Shown: positions 50,851 to 60,027 of the stretch, one piece after another | Layout of the letters: each line of letters begins with the position of its first letter | Numbering within the stretch: position 1 is the stretch's first letter | Assembly (NCBI RefSeq): GCF_001663155.1 | Contig: NZ_CP015963.1 | Coordinates: 2,318,001-2,382,000 of the forward strand | Source of the DNA: Altererythrobacter ishigakiensis | GTDB lineage: Bacteria; Pseudomonadota; Alphaproteobacteria; Sphingomonadales; Sphingomonadaceae | DNA length: 64,000 nt | Direction: 5' to 3' | Program-made: the position numbers and the translations under genes | Notes under the pieces: model-generated | What the model saw: the letters and a program-made list of their open reading frames with translations, nothing else | What the model was told of the DNA's origin: nothing | The model's database searches: none

Positions 50851-52332
50851 CTACCACCACTTCTTCGGCTGAGCGGTAAACCCTGCCCGCTTCTGAATCG
50901 CGAGGCCCGCATTGAGCACGCCCTGCTCGTCGAACGGCTTACCGACCAACTGAAGCCCCAGCGGCAGCCCGTCTTCAGTCAGCGTTGCAGGCACGCTCAT
51001 CGCAGGCAAACCCGCCAACGATGCCGGCACAGCAAACACGTCATTGAGATACATCGTAAGCGGGTCTTCATTAAGCGAACCCAACGGGAAGCTGGCTGTC
51101 GGCGTGGTCGGCGCCAGGATCACATCACACTCGGCCCAAGCCTGCTCAAAATCACGTGCGACCAAGGCCCGCACCTTTTGCGCCTGGTTATAATACGCGT
51201 CGTAGAAGCCCGCGCTGAGCACATAGGTACCAATCAGGATACGACGCTTGACCTCATCACCGAAGCCAGCCGAACGCGTTGCAGCATACATGTCCTGCAG
51301 CCCAGCCCCTTCGGGCAGTTCGCGCAGTCCGTAGCGCACGCCGTCATAGCGCGCGAGGTTCGACGACGCTTCTGCAGGCGCGATGATGTAATAAGCAGGC
51401 AGCGCATACTTCGTGTGCGGCAGCGAAACATCGACGATCTCCGCGCCTGCATCGCGCAGCCATTCTTTGCCTTGCTCCCAGCTTTTCAGGATCGCATCAT
51501 CGGTGCCATCCATGCGGTATTCCTTGGGAATACCGACTTTCTTGCCCTTGAGGTCAGCGCTCAGATTGGCTTCCCAAGCTGGAACATCCATCTCAAGCGA
51601 TGTCGAATCCTTAGGATCAAAGCCTGCCATTGCCTCCAGCATGATCGCACAGTCCTCCACCGTGCGCGCCATCGGACCCGCCTGATCGAGTGAACTTGCA
51701 AAGGCGACCACGCCCCAACGGCTGCAGCGCCCATAAGTCGGCTTGATCCCACAAATACCGGTAAAGGCAGCAGGCTGGCGGATCGAGCCGCCTGTGTCGG
51801 TACCGGTTGCGGCAGGAGCTATCCGAGAGGCAACTGCGCTCGAAGAACCGCCCGAAGACCCGCCCGGACTCATCGCGGCATTGCTGCCTTCCTTGCGCCA
51901 TGGCGAATTGACGTTGCCGAAATAGCTTGTCTCATTCGATGAACCCATCGCGAACTGGTCAAGGTTGAGCTTACCCAGCATACCTGCGCCAGCCGCCCAA
52001 AGGTTGGACGAGACGGTACTTTCGTACTCGGGCTTGAAGCCTTCCAAGATATGCGATGCGGCGGTGGTCTGCACGCCATGCGTCGCGAACAGGTCCTTCA
52101 TGCCGATCGGCACACCCGCCATCTTGCCCAAAGTCTTGCCAGCGGCGCGGTCGGCATCGACCTTCTCTGCCGCGGCCAGCGCATGGTCAGGCGTAGTCAC
52201 GATGAAAGCATTGAGCGCGGCTGCGTCCGCTACGGCCGCATTGAAGCTTTCCGCCACTTCGCGTGCGGTGAATTCGCCGCTCGCCACCCCGTCACGGATG
52301 TGCTTGACGCCAAGATCAGTAAAACCAGCCAT
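50851..52332 (-). CDS. gatA: Asp/Glu-tRNA(Asn/Gln) amidotransferase subunit A
   Basis: A 493-aa amidase that frees ammonia from glutamine for the GatB reaction. The catalytic triad is K79 ([10 protein letters not shown]), cis-Ser159 ([12 protein letters not shown]) and nucleophile Ser183 ([13 protein letters not shown]), at the family spacing. Its ATG at 52332 overlaps the gatC stop by one base. It is followed by the 43-aa ORF, then gatB. Confidence 0.98.
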   Translation of the reverse strand: MAGFTDLGVKHIRDGVASGEFTAREVAESFNAAVADAAALNAFIVTTPDHALAAAEKVDADRAAGKTLGKMAGVPIGMKDLFATHGVQTTAASHILEGFKPEYESTVSSNLWAAGAGMLGKLNLDQFAMGSSNETSYFGNVNSPWRKEGSNAAMSPGGSSGGSSSAVASRIAPAATGTDTGGSIRQPAAFTGICGIKPTYGRCSRWGVVAFASSLDQAGPMARTVEDCAIMLEAMAGFDPKDSTSLEMDVPAWEANLSADLKGKKVGIPKEYRMDGTDDAILKSWEQGKEWLRDAGAEIVDVSLPHTKYALPAYYIIAPAEASSNLARYDGVRYGLRELPEGAGLQDMYAATRSAGFGDEVKRRILIGTYVLSAGFYDAYYNQAQKVRALVARDFEQAWAECDVILAPTTPTASFPLGSLNEDPLTMYLNDVFAVPASLAGLPAMSVPATLTEDGLPLGLQLVGKPFDEQGVLNAGLAIQKRAGFTAQPKKWW

Positions 52333-52634
52333 CACTCGATCACCTTCGGCACGCCAAAGAAGCCGTGCTCTGCGGCGGGCGCATTGGCGAGTACATCGTC
52401 AGGCTTGCCGCCGCCTGTCAGCGGATCGGCATCGACCACATCATCGCGCAGGCGCAGTTTATTCGGGATAACAGCAGTCATGGGCTCGACTTGCGATGTA
52501 TCAACCTCGCCCAGCTGCTCGACCCAATCGAGGATACCATTGAGTTCCGGAACCATGCGCTCCAGCTCATCATCACCCATTTTGATGCGGGCCAAAGAAG
52601 CAATCTTGGCCACGGTTGCTTTATCTACGGACAT
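52332..52634 (-). CDS. gatC: Asp/Glu-tRNA(Asn/Gln) amidotransferase subunit C
   Basis: A 100-aa belt subunit that wraps GatA and Gat[21 protein letters not shown], then [20 protein letters not shown], is characteristic. I start it at the ATG at 52634, with GGAGCG upstream. Presence of GatCAB implies indirect synthesis of Gln-tRNA and perhaps Asn-tRNA in this organism. Confidence 0.96.
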   Translation of the reverse strand: MSVDKATVAKIASLARIKMGDDELERMVPELNGILDWVEQLGEVDTSQVEPMTAVIPNKLRLRDDVVDADPLTGGGKPDDVLANAPAAEHGFFGVPKVIE

Positions 52635-52705
52635 GTTCGCTCCGTTAGCGGTGCACAGGCGCACCTTCAAGCGGCTTTCACGCGAGAGCCGGGACGAATT
52701 TTGGC

Positions 52706-53260
52706 CTAAGGCTGTGGCGGCTGTGCGGCGCCCGGCCCCTGAGGCGGCATCATTTGCTGCAGCATCTGAATTCGGCGCTCAGCATCGGCCTGGCTCATAA
52801 AATCGACCAGCTCTACTTCGAAGTTCAGATTCGCGCCAGGCGGGATGTCTGATCCCGGTGGCGGTGCATCGCCATAGGCAAGTTCTGCAGGAATAAAGAG
52901 CTCATAAGTGCCGCCCTTCTGCATCTGCTTGAGGCCTTCATAAAAGCCATCAACCACCGCGCCTTTTTCGACCAGCATCGGAACGCCATCAGGAAAAATT
53001 CCGGGAGGGAAAGGTGATGATGACGCTTCATCAAACACCGTTCCGTCGTCCAGCGTGCCTTTGTATTTGATAAAGGCGACATCGCCGTCGTTTGGCGCAG
53101 CGCCGGTACCGGCGGTAACTTCAGTGACTGAAAATGCCTTCGGCAAAGCCGCCCAAGCGATACCTGCACCAATCAGAACAGCGATGATAACGCCCACCCA
53201 CAACTTGGTAAGTGAGCCCTTGGCAATCGGCTGGATCGGAACGCGGGTGACTTCGGCCAT
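52706..53260 (-). CDS. Membrane-anchored FKBP-type peptidyl-prolyl isomerase
   Basis: A 184-aa protein. I start it at the ATG at 53260, with AGGAA upstream; a cytoplasmic N-terminus precedes one span ([20 protein letters not shown]) and the FKBP domain faces the periplasm ([20 protein letters not shown], then [20 protein letters not shown], then [20 protein letters not shown], then [11 protein letters not shown]). It would speed proline isomerisation of exported proteins. The tail is Gln/Pro-rich. Confidence 0.93.
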   Translation of the reverse strand: MAEVTRVPIQPIAKGSLTKLWVGVIIAVLIGAGIAWAALPKAFSVTEVTAGTGAAPNDGDVAFIKYKGTLDDGTVFDEASSSPFPPGIFPDGVPMLVEKGAVVDGFYEGLKQMQKGGTYELFIPAELAYGDAPPPGSDIPPGANLNFEVELVDFMSQADAERRIQMLQQMMPPQGPGAAQPPQP

Positions 53261-53307
53261 GAATGGAATTCCTGCTGTAATCATGTTGGCGCGCGTTTTG
53301 CCCAAGC

Positions 53308-53333
53308 AAAAAGGCGCGGGATCAATCCGCGCC
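53308..53333 (-). terminator. Rho-independent terminator of rpsU
   Basis: GGCGCGG (53313-53319) pairs with CCGCGCC (53327-53333); on the minus strand five T residues follow. It lies 55 bases after the rpsU stop. Confidence 0.85.
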
Positions 53334-53387
53334 CTGATGGCTTAACATGAAGGTGCGTTCAAGCGGTTTCCCACTTGAAATACGGCA

Positions 53388-53594
53388 TTACTTGATACCG
53401 TCACGCTCCATACGCTTACGCTCAAGCTTGCGAGCGCGGCGAACAGCAGCTGCCTTTTCACGGGCGCGCTTTTCGCTCGGCTTCTCATAGTGGCGGCGCA
53501 GTTTCATTTCGCGATACACGCCCTCACGCTGCAGCTTCTTCTTAAGCGCGCGGAGAGCCTGGTCGACATTGTTATCGCGAACGATGATTTGCAT
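53388..53594 (-). CDS. rpsU: 30S ribosomal protein S21
   Basis: A 68-aa basic protein. [20 protein letters not shown], then [20 protein letters not shown], then [14 protein letters not shown] is typical of alphaproteobacterial S21. It helps start translation at the 30S platform. A 240-bp gene-free leader separates it from crcB, which is divergent. Confidence 0.97.
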   Translation of the reverse strand: MQIIVRDNNVDQALRALKKKLQREGVYREMKLRRHYEKPSEKRAREKAAAVRRARKLERKRMERDGIK

Positions 53595-53834
53595 AAATTC
53601 CTACACCTCACAAAAATGAAGCAGTGCCCGCACCAGCGCGGGGTTACCCCACTTGAAAATCAACGAAAAACGGGCCGAATCCGCTAGCGGCCGGCAATCT
53701 CTGGGCGCGCCCTAGCCAAATCGCGCCACAATGGCAAGTGCTTGAAGGGTTGCGAGGATGCAACAGGTGCCAGCATTCGATGACTTACAGTCGACGCTAT
53801 GCACGCGGACCAAGCCCCGTTAAAGAGGCTCGCC

Positions 53835-54263
53835 ATGAGTTCCGCAATCTCTCCCATAGCTGCAAGCCTCAATGTCGCCCTGGGCGGCGCGATTGGTGCT
53901 GTGCTCCGCTATCAGCTTGGCCGCGGGATCACGCATTGGCTCGGCCCTCAAGTCGTCACAGCCTTTCCGTGGGCAACACTTGCTGCGAATGTAATAGGCA
54001 GCCTTGCCATGGGCTTGCTGGCCGGATGGCTTGCACGTCATGGCGGTGAACAGAGTAGCTTGCTCGTGCCGGAGCAGGCTCGATTGCTAATCGGTGTAGG
54101 TCTTTTAGGCGGCTTTACCACGTTCAGCGCGTTCAGCCTGGAAATGATGCTGCTGATCGAGCGCGGGCAAGCTATCACTGCCTTCACTTACGCTACCGTG
54201 TCAGTACTCGCGGGCTTGGTTGGCCTCTACATGGGCTTGATTGTGATTCGAGTTACCGGATGA
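53835..54263 (+). CDS. crcB: Fluoride ion channel Fluc/CrcB
   Basis: A 142-aa, four-span inner-membrane protein that expels fluoride as a dual-topology dimer. GGAIGAVLRYQLGRG (17-31), FPWATLAANVIGSLAMG and GGFTTFSAFSLEM (92-104) are the Fluc signatures. I start it at the ATG at 53835, with AAAGAGG upstream; no fluoride riboswitch was recognised before it. It overlaps rluC by four bases, starting a chain of overlapping genes. Confidence 0.94.
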   Translation: MSSAISPIAASLNVALGGAIGAVLRYQLGRGITHWLGPQVVTAFPWATLAANVIGSLAMGLLAGWLARHGGEQSSLLVPEQARLLIGVGLLGGFTTFSAFSLEMMLLIERGQAITAFTYATVSVLAGLVGLYMGLIVIRVTG

Positions 54264-55420
54264 GCGAGCGTAAATTCCTAAACGAAGTTCGCCAGTTTAC
54301 CATTAGCGATGACGATGACGGAGTGCGTCTGGACCGCTGGTTCAAGCGCAATCTGCCGCAGATTGGCTTTGGTACCGTCTCGAAATGGGCGCGCACCGGC
54401 CAAATTCGCGTCGATGGCAAGCGCGCCAAGCCTGATGACCGGCTGACCTCGGGTCAAGTTCTGCGTGTCCCGCCGGGCGGGGAGCAAGCAGGGCGCAAAC
54501 CTAAGCCCCGCCGCGAGTTGAAGCCGGAAGAAATTGCAGAAGCAAAAGCAATGGTCGTCAAGGAGACCAAAAGCGCGATCGTGCTGAACAAGTCACCCGG
54601 CCTCGCCACGCAGGGCGGCAGCAAGACAAACAAGCATGTCGACGGGCTGCTTGATGCATTTGTTGAGGATGAAGACACTCCACGACCTCGCTTGGTACAC
54701 CGCTTGGACAAAGATACATCTGGTGTACTGCTCATTGCCCGTACTCCGGGGAGTGCCGCGAGTTATTCCAAGCGTTTCTCAGGACGCAGCGCGCGCAAAG
54801 TCTATTGGGCGCTGATCGTCGGTGTGCCTGATGTAAAAGAAGGCACAATCGACGCGCCGCTTGCCAAGCAACCAGGTACAGGCGGCGAGAAGATGCATGT
54901 CGATATGGAAGGTGGGCAGCCAGCCAAAACTCGCTATCGTGTCGTGGAAACCGCAGGCAAGAAAGCCGCTTGGGTCGAGCTTGAGCCGCTGACCGGACGT
55001 ACTCACCAGCTGCGTGTTCATATGGAGGCAATCGGCCATCCGATTGTGGGCGATGGTAAATATGGCGGGCAGGATGCGTTTCTTACCGGCAGCATCTCTC
55101 GCAAGATGCATCTGCATGCGCGCCGCCTGATCATAACTGAACCGGGCGGCGGCAAGCTGGATGTGACAGCTGAGTTACCTGAGCATTTTGCTGCGAGCAT
55201 GGAACAGTTGGGTTTCGATATAGCACTGAGCGATGCAAAGCCGCTGCGAGAAGACAATACAGAGCGGACCAAAGCCGAAAAGAAGCAGGCCGCCAAGGCG
55301 CACGCTAAGCAATATCGGAAATCACGCCGCGGGGAGCGCCGTACACGCACAACATCGAAAGCCAGCGCGAAGAAGGGGGCCAAATCCGGTAAACACAGTG
55401 GCAAGGGACGTAAGCGCTAA
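54260..55420 (+). CDS. rluC: 23S rRNA pseudouridine synthase, RluC/RluD family
   Basis: A 386-aa enzyme. An N-terminal S4 RNA-binding domain (about residues 20-75: RLDRWFKRNLPQIGFGTVSK) precedes the catalytic domain, with Asp152 in HRLDKDTSGVLLIART as nucleophile and RVVETAGKKAAWVELEPLTG-RTHQLRVHMEAIGHPIVGD. A basic Lys/Arg-rich tail (about 340-386) is unusually long. It modifies uridines of 23S rRNA; which ones (RluC or RluD sites) is not certain. Confidence 0.92.
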   Translation: MSERKFLNEVRQFTISDDDDGVRLDRWFKRNLPQIGFGTVSKWARTGQIRVDGKRAKPDDRLTSGQVLRVPPGGEQAGRKPKPRRELKPEEIAEAKAMVVKETKSAIVLNKSPGLATQGGSKTNKHVDGLLDAFVEDEDTPRPRLVHRLDKDTSGVLLIARTPGSAASYSKRFSGRSARKVYWALIVGVPDVKEGTIDAPLAKQPGTGGEKMHVDMEGGQPAKTRYRVVETAGKKAAWVELEPLTGRTHQLRVHMEAIGHPIVGDGKYGGQDAFLTGSISRKMHLHARRLIITEPGGGKLDVTAELPEHFAASMEQLGFDIALSDAKPLREDNTERTKAEKKQAAKAHAKQYRKSRRGERRTRTTSKASAKKGAKSGKHSGKGRKR

Positions 55421-56022
55421 TGCACCCGAACCCGATCTTCCGCGATAATAACCCTGACTTGCATTGGTCAATGATCAAGACAGTCGGTTTCGGCACGTTG
55501 TTTCTCCAGACCCCCGATGGACCAAGAGTGGCTCATTCAGCCTTGGTATCAACCAATCCTAATAAGCTGCAGTTTCACCTTGCACGAGGAAACGCACTTA
55601 CGCGGCACTTGGAAGGCAGCACCGCACTGGTCGTAATAAACGGCCCCGATGCCTACGTCTCCGCACGTTGGTATAGCGACGCCAATCAAGTCCCGACTTG
55701 GAACTATATTGCCGTCGAACTGGAAGGCAGTGTTCGCAGGCTTGATGATGCGGAGCTGCTGCAGCAGCTCAAAGATCTGAGTGATCAGCACGAAGCAAAG
55801 GTCGAAGGCGGCGAAGCATGGACTATGGACAAAATGTCACAGCGACATCGCGATGGTTTGATGCGCGGAATAGTCGGTTTCGAAATGGAAATCGAAACAC
55901 GGCGCGAAACCGTGAAGCTGTCTCAGAACAAGTCGCTTGAGGAACGCGAACGCGTGGTTGCGGGTCTGGAGCAGCAAGGTGCAATCGACGTAGCAAAAGC
56001 AATGCGCGAGTTTGGCGAATGA
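55420..56022 (+). CDS. PaiB-like FMN-binding negative transcriptional regulator
   Basis: A 200-aa protein of the PaiB family (FMN-binding split-barrel fold). MHPNPIFRDNNPDLHWSMIK, TVGFGTLFLQTPDGPRVAH, the WYSDANQVPTWNYIAVELEG core and MRGIVGFEMEIETRRETVKL-SQNKS are diagnostic. PaiB in Bacillus represses sporulation and protease genes; its role here is unknown. It starts by a TAATG overlap with rluC. Such a gene is not a usual member of this conserved block, so it may be inserted. Confidence 0.88.
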   Translation: MHPNPIFRDNNPDLHWSMIKTVGFGTLFLQTPDGPRVAHSALVSTNPNKLQFHLARGNALTRHLEGSTALVVINGPDAYVSARWYSDANQVPTWNYIAVELEGSVRRLDDAELLQQLKDLSDQHEAKVEGGEAWTMDKMSQRHRDGLMRGIVGFEMEIETRRETVKLSQNKSLEERERVVAGLEQQGAIDVAKAMREFGE

Positions 56023-56666
56023 CGCGTCTTGCGGTCTTCGATTGTGATGGCACGTTGGTCGATGGACAGGCGCATGTATGCGACACCATGGAGCAAGCTT
56101 TTTTGGACGCTGGATTGGAAGTCCCTGACCGCAACGAAATCCGTCGTTCTGTCGGCTTGAGTCTGCCTGTCGCATTGCGCCATCTGGTACCGGGCATTGA
56201 TGACGCCTTAAATGCGCAGCTTGTTGCTGCTTACAAAGAAGGCTTTTTTGCTCGGCGTCAGCGCGGCGCAATCCACGAACCGCTATACGACGGAATGCGA
56301 GAACTCCTGACCTCGCTTTCCCAAGCTGGATGGTTGTTGGCGGTCGCGACTGGAAAATCAGATCGCGGGCTTAAAGCGTGCCTCGAGCAACATGGGCTCG
56401 TTGACATGTTCATCTCTTTGCAGACATCAGACCGACATCCGTCGAAACCCCACACACAAATGCTGGAAGCCGCCTTGTTTGAGGCCGGTGTAGGACCAGA
56501 TGAAGCAGTGATGATCGGCGATACAACCTTTGACATTTTGATGGCGCGCGATGCAGGCGTCAGGGCAATGGGTGTTGCCTGGGGCTATCATGCACCAGAA
56601 GAGCTGACACAGGCAGGCGCAGAAGCAGTTGCTGCTGACCCCCTGCATCTGGAGCAATTGCTTTGA
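56019..56666 (+). CDS. HAD-family phosphatase (phosphoglycolate phosphatase-like)
   Basis: A 215-aa HAD hydrolase. The nucleophile motif FDCDGTLVDGQ (D8, D10), motif II/III (AVATGKSDRGLKACLEQHGL) and the acidic motif IV GDTTFDILMARDAG are all present with an alpha-helical cap. The substrate is probably a small phosphate ester; Gph is the nearest named relative. It is coupled by a four-base overlap to paiB and the next small gene. Confidence 0.9.
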   Translation: MTRLAVFDCDGTLVDGQAHVCDTMEQAFLDAGLEVPDRNEIRRSVGLSLPVALRHLVPGIDDALNAQLVAAYKEGFFARRQRGAIHEPLYDGMRELLTSLSQAGWLLAVATGKSDRGLKACLEQHGLVDMFISLQTSDRHPSKPHTQMLEAALFEAGVGPDEAVMIGDTTFDILMARDAGVRAMGVAWGYHAPEELTQAGAEAVAADPLHLEQLL

Positions 56667-56881
56667 ATGATTTTGACGAGAGTAAAGCGAGAGAGCGCTT
56701 CATGTTGCTAAATCTCGTACGTTTGGCCGGGATCGCGATGGTATTGGCCGCAATCGCGATGTCCCAACTTGCTTCGAATATTCCATGGTTGCTCAATATC
56801 GGGCTTGGCCTAGGCGGCCTTGCCGTATTTTTCTTCTGGCCTCGCAAGCTTGCCAGCCAATGGAAAACCGAAGACGAATGA
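56663..56881 (+). CDS. Small two-span membrane protein
   Basis: A 72-aa protein starting with TTG at 56663, which overlaps the HAD stop (TTGA) and has GGAG eight bases upstream. Two hydrophobic spans (LVRLAGIAMVLAAIAMSQLA and WLLNIGLGLGGLAVFFFW) are joined by a short loop, with charged ends. It lies directly before the ATP12 gene, whose ATG overlaps its stop. It resembles small proteins found next to atp12 in related bacteria; function unknown. Confidence 0.8.
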   Translation: MNDFDESKARERFMLLNLVRLAGIAMVLAAIAMSQLASNIPWLLNIGLGLGGLAVFFFWPRKLASQWKTEDE

Positions 56882-57576
56882 AGCGGTTTTACGAGACTGT
56901 AGGTGTTGCCGAAGCGGGTAATCGCGGGTGGCAGGTCACGCTCGACGGACGCGGCCTGAAAACCGTCAAGGGTGCCCCGCAAATCGTGCCGACACGTCAA
57001 CTGGCGGATGCGCTTGCTCTAGAATGGTCAGAACAGTCCGAGGACATTGATACGCGGCGTTTCGTCCATCGGGATCAAACTGACTTCGCGATCGATATGG
57101 TAGCGATTGATCCGCAATCCTCCATCGACCAGATGATCAAATATGCTGAAACTGACACGCTCTGTTATCGGGCTGATCCTGAAGAAGCCTTGTTTGAGCG
57201 CCAGCTAGCCAAATGGGAGCCGCTGCTATGTCAGGTCGAGGAAAAATTCGGACTCAAGTTCACGCGCGTAAGCGGTGTCATACACCGCGACCAGCCCGAG
57301 CAAACGCTTGATAGCTTGCGAGAACTGCTGGCGACCAAGGACCACTTTACGCTTGCTGGGATGCAAACCATGGCGGCGCTAGCAGCGTCGCTATGTGTGC
57401 CGCTTCTGGCGCTTGAAGATGATGCTGAGCCAGTCAGCCTGTGGCGCGCGGCAAGCCTGGAAGAGGAATGGCAGGCCGATTTGTGGGGCCGCGATCCGCA
57501 AGCCGAAGAGCGCCGCGAAAAGCGCCAAAATGCATTCCTGTCAGCTTTTGAATGGGTTCAATTGCTCAGCGACTAA
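56878..57576 (+). CDS. F1-ATPase assembly chaperone ATP12
   Basis: A 232-aa ATP12-family protein that binds the alpha subunit of F1 to help build ATP synthase. MKRFYETVGVAEAGNRGWQV, then TLDGRGLKTVKGAPQIVPTR, then WSEQSEDIDTRRFVHRDQTD, then YAETDTLCYRADPEEALFER-QLAKWEPLL are diagnostic. The ATG overlaps the previous stop. Common in alphaproteobacteria and mitochondria, which supports the taxonomic reading. Confidence 0.92.
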   Translation: MKRFYETVGVAEAGNRGWQVTLDGRGLKTVKGAPQIVPTRQLADALALEWSEQSEDIDTRRFVHRDQTDFAIDMVAIDPQSSIDQMIKYAETDTLCYRADPEEALFERQLAKWEPLLCQVEEKFGLKFTRVSGVIHRDQPEQTLDSLRELLATKDHFTLAGMQTMAALAASLCVPLLALEDDAEPVSLWRAASLEEEWQADLWGRDPQAEERREKRQNAFLSAFEWVQLLSD

Positions 57577-57580
57577 AGCG

Positions 57581-58207
57581 CTATTCAAGCCATTCGGCCA
57601 CTTGCATTGCAACATCATTAGCTGCGCGATTGAGCGCTGGGCCTACGCTTGATGCTTCAGCCATCACCCCGCTCTCGATCACCTCAAATCGTTGCTGTTC
57701 AACCACGCCATCGCTGCCCAGTAACGTCGCATCGAACCGCACTACCACCGCCGATTGCGCGGCGTCATAACCAAAGCTTGAGAGATTGCCGCGAAGCTGC
57801 AAACTGCCGCGCGCCGCCGGATCGCCGCCGGAGAGTACTACGCGTTCGCCCTGCGTCCGGATAGTCTCTGCCAGCAGGCGGCGGAACAGTTGCGCAGGCC
57901 GTTCCACCCATACCGCGTCCTTGAGATAGGCCAGATTAGCGTCATCGATGCGCACAGGTACGCGGAGTAAATCCAGCTCTGCCGGAACCGCCGGCTCGTG
58001 CAACGCAAGCGCGTCACCGCGCTGTGCGCTGATGGCTGCTCCAGCAGGCGCAATCGAAGTGGGCGTGAGTGTGAGCAGACTCTCAGGTGGCTCCGCTCCG
58101 CCCAAGCTCACACAGCCCGCTAGTGCCAGAACTGGCAGCAAGAAACCGCTGCGCAATAGAGTAGCTGGCCATACTACGGATCTGGTCATCGGCTTGCTCT
58201 TTCTCAT
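57581..58207 (-). CDS. ABC-type transport auxiliary lipoprotein
   Basis: A 208-aa lipoprotein (LLPVLALAGC; Cys32 counted from the ATG at 58207, Cys26 from the ATG at 58189). The mature part has PALVPAELDLLRVPVRIDDA-like strands, AYLKDAVWVERPAQLFRRLL, then VVVRFDATLLGSDGVVEQQR, as in the ABC_trans_aux (PqiC-like) family. It is the outer-membrane partner of the Mla-type transporter encoded upstream. The ATG at 58207 overlaps the mlaD stop by four bases. Confidence 0.88.
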   Translation of the reverse strand: MRKSKPMTRSVVWPATLLRSGFLLPVLALAGCVSLGGAEPPESLLTLTPTSIAPAGAAISAQRGDALALHEPAVPAELDLLRVPVRIDDANLAYLKDAVWVERPAQLFRRLLAETIRTQGERVVLSGGDPAARGSLQLRGNLSSFGYDAAQSAVVVRFDATLLGSDGVVEQQRFEVIESGVMAEASSVGPALNRAANDVAMQVAEWLE

Positions 58208-59151
58208 GGCTCGTAATCCGGCAGTGTTTGCCCGCCAAGCACTGCGCCTGCACCCTGGCTCTCCAAACGCTCTGTAACTTTTCTTAGCGCGCGACTGGTT
58301 GCTTCCAAATCGCGTAATGTAGATTCGGCAGCGGGGATTGTGGTCTGCGAGAGCTGCTCAGCTGCAGGCTGCGCCGCATCAAGAGTAGCAGCCAGAGAGA
58401 CCGAAGCCGCGTTGACCGATTTCAGAGTAGCACGCAATTCGCGTGCCAGCGATTGGCCTTCGGAATTGATGACACTGTCGGTAGAGGCCATCACTTTCTC
58501 AAAACTGTCGAGTGCCTCTGCCGCTTCACGCAGGGTAATTTCTAATTGTGCGAGGTTGGCGTTCACCGCAGGCGCGGTTTCAGCAAAGCTTGCAGTCATA
58601 GCATTGGTATTTTCCAGAATAGCGGCGATCTGGTTCTGGTTGTCATCATCAAGCACCTGAGTCAGCCGTTCAGTCAAAGTGGCCAGCCGTTCTAACAGTA
58701 GCGGTGCGGAAGCGAGCAGTTCGCCGAAGCCCCCACGCGCCGGTGGGATTACCGGGTTTCCGTCTGGGCACGCAGTCGTATCACAAGAGATCGGCGGGGC
58801 ATCTGCGCGTGCACCGTCGAGTAGAATTGTGGAAACGCCGGTGAAACTCGCTTGAATCGTTGCCGTTGTGCCTACGAGCACCGGAACGTCATCGCGGACT
58901 TTTACGGTCACTTTCACATATTCAGGGTCTTGCTTCCAAAGCTCGATTTCACTCACCTGGCCAACCGGCACGCCAGCGAAAGAGACCTGCGATCCTTTGG
59001 CGAGCCCTGCAACAGATTGCTCGAACAGAATGTCGTATTCATTGCTCGCACCTTCGCCCAGCCGCGCAAGCCAAACGATAAATGCGGCCAGCGACGCAAG
59101 CAGAGCCAGCGTCACGATCCCCACCCAGATATTGTTGGCTTTCGTCTCCAT
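58204..59151 (-). CDS. MlaD-type MCE protein of a lipid ABC transporter
   Basis: A 315-aa protein. One N-terminal span (IWVGIVTLALLASLAAFIVW) anchors an MCE domain (ASNEYDILFEQSVAGLAKGS, then FAGVPVGQVSEIELWKQDPE, then VTVKVRDDVPVLVGTTATIQ) in the periplasm, followed by a long alpha-helical tail (Asn/Ala/Leu heptads) that may reach across. It passes phospholipids between membranes. It follows mlaF by nine bases. Confidence 0.92.
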   Translation of the reverse strand: METKANNIWVGIVTLALLASLAAFIVWLARLGEGASNEYDILFEQSVAGLAKGSQVSFAGVPVGQVSEIELWKQDPEYVKVTVKVRDDVPVLVGTTATIQASFTGVSTILLDGARADAPPISCDTTACPDGNPVIPPARGGFGELLASAPLLLERLATLTERLTQVLDDDNQNQIAAILENTNAMTASFAETAPAVNANLAQLEITLREAAEALDSFEKVMASTDSVINSEGQSLARELRATLKSVNAASVSLAATLDAAQPAAEQLSQTTIPAAESTLRDLEATSRALRKVTERLESQGAGAVLGGQTLPDYEP

Positions 59152-59160
59152 GCCTGCCCT

Positions 59161-60027
59161 TTATGCCCCGCTATCCGGCTGATTGTCCACGCTTGTGGGT
59201 GAATTTCCCTGCGGTAGTTTGCCATGCGAGGCAGACCTTCCGCGCGGGCCATTGAAATATTCATCGATCCACGGATGATTGGTCTCGATCAATTCGGTGA
59301 TCGTCCCGACGGCGATAATTCGCTTGTCGGCAATCACCGCCACACGGTCACAAATTTCATACAACGTATCGAGATCATGCGTGATCAGAAAGACCGTAAG
59401 CCCGAGTGTTTCTTTAAGCTCGCGCGTCTGCTTGTCGAAAGCCGCTGCACCAATCGGGTCGAGCCCGGCAGTGGGCTCATCCAGGAACAGTAGTTCAGGA
59501 TCGAGTGCCAAGGCGCGCGCAAGTCCCGCGCGTTTCTTCATCCCGCCCGAAAGCTCTGAAGGAAACTTGTCGATGGCATTCTCTGGCAGCCCCGAAAGAA
59601 TGACTTTATATCGCGCAATCTCGCGGCGCAATTCAGGCTCTATGTCAGGATAAAACTGTTTGATCGGGACTTCGACATTCTCGCCCACGGTCAATGTCGA
59701 GAACAGGGCCCCGCCCTGGAACAGCACACCCCAGCGAGAACGCACGCCCAAGTCTTCATCGATACCTGCTTGTGTGATCGAATTGCCAAACACCTCGATT
59801 TCGCCGGCCGCTGGTGTCTGCAAGCCGATGATCGCGCGCATCAGGACCGATTTGCCTGAACCCGAGCCACCGACAACCCCGATGATCTCGCCACGATTGA
59901 CCCTCAGCGAGAGGTCTTCATGCACAACGTGATCGCCAAAAGCGGTCTTGAGGCCTTCGACAACAATCGGATGCTCGCCACGAAAACGCTCATGCCTTGA
60001 TGGCTCATGCTGGTTGAAAACACTCAT
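59161..60027 (-). CDS. MlaF-type ABC transporter ATP-binding protein
   Basis: A 288-aa ATPase. Walker A is GVVGGSGSGKSVLMRAI, the signature loop is LSGGMKKRAGLARALALDPE, and Walker B is LLFLDEPTAGLDP. LSGGMKKR and GLDPIGAAAFDKQ are typical of the Mla/MCE class. The true start is the ATG at 60027, which overlaps the permease stop (ATGA); the longer frame overlaps the permease gene. Energises lipid transport with MlaE and MlaD. Confidence 0.94.
   Translation of the reverse strand: MSVFNQHEPSRHERFRGEHPIVVEGLKTAFGDHVVHEDLSLRVNRGEIIGVVGGSGSGKSVLMRAIIGLQTPAAGEIEVFGNSITQAGIDEDLGVRSRWGVLFQGGALFSTLTVGENVEVPIKQFYPDIEPELRREIARYKVILSGLPENAIDKFPSELSGGMKKRAGLARALALDPELLFLDEPTAGLDPIGAAAFDKQTRELKETLGLTVFLITHDLDTLYEICDRVAVIADKRIIAVGTITELIETNHPWIDEYFNGPRGRSASHGKLPQGNSPTSVDNQPDSGA

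Noticed and set aside
53595..53834. The rpsU-crcB gap, considered for a fluoride riboswitch.
   Set aside because: I could not find the conserved fluoride riboswitch core before crcB; only ordinary leader sequence is visible.
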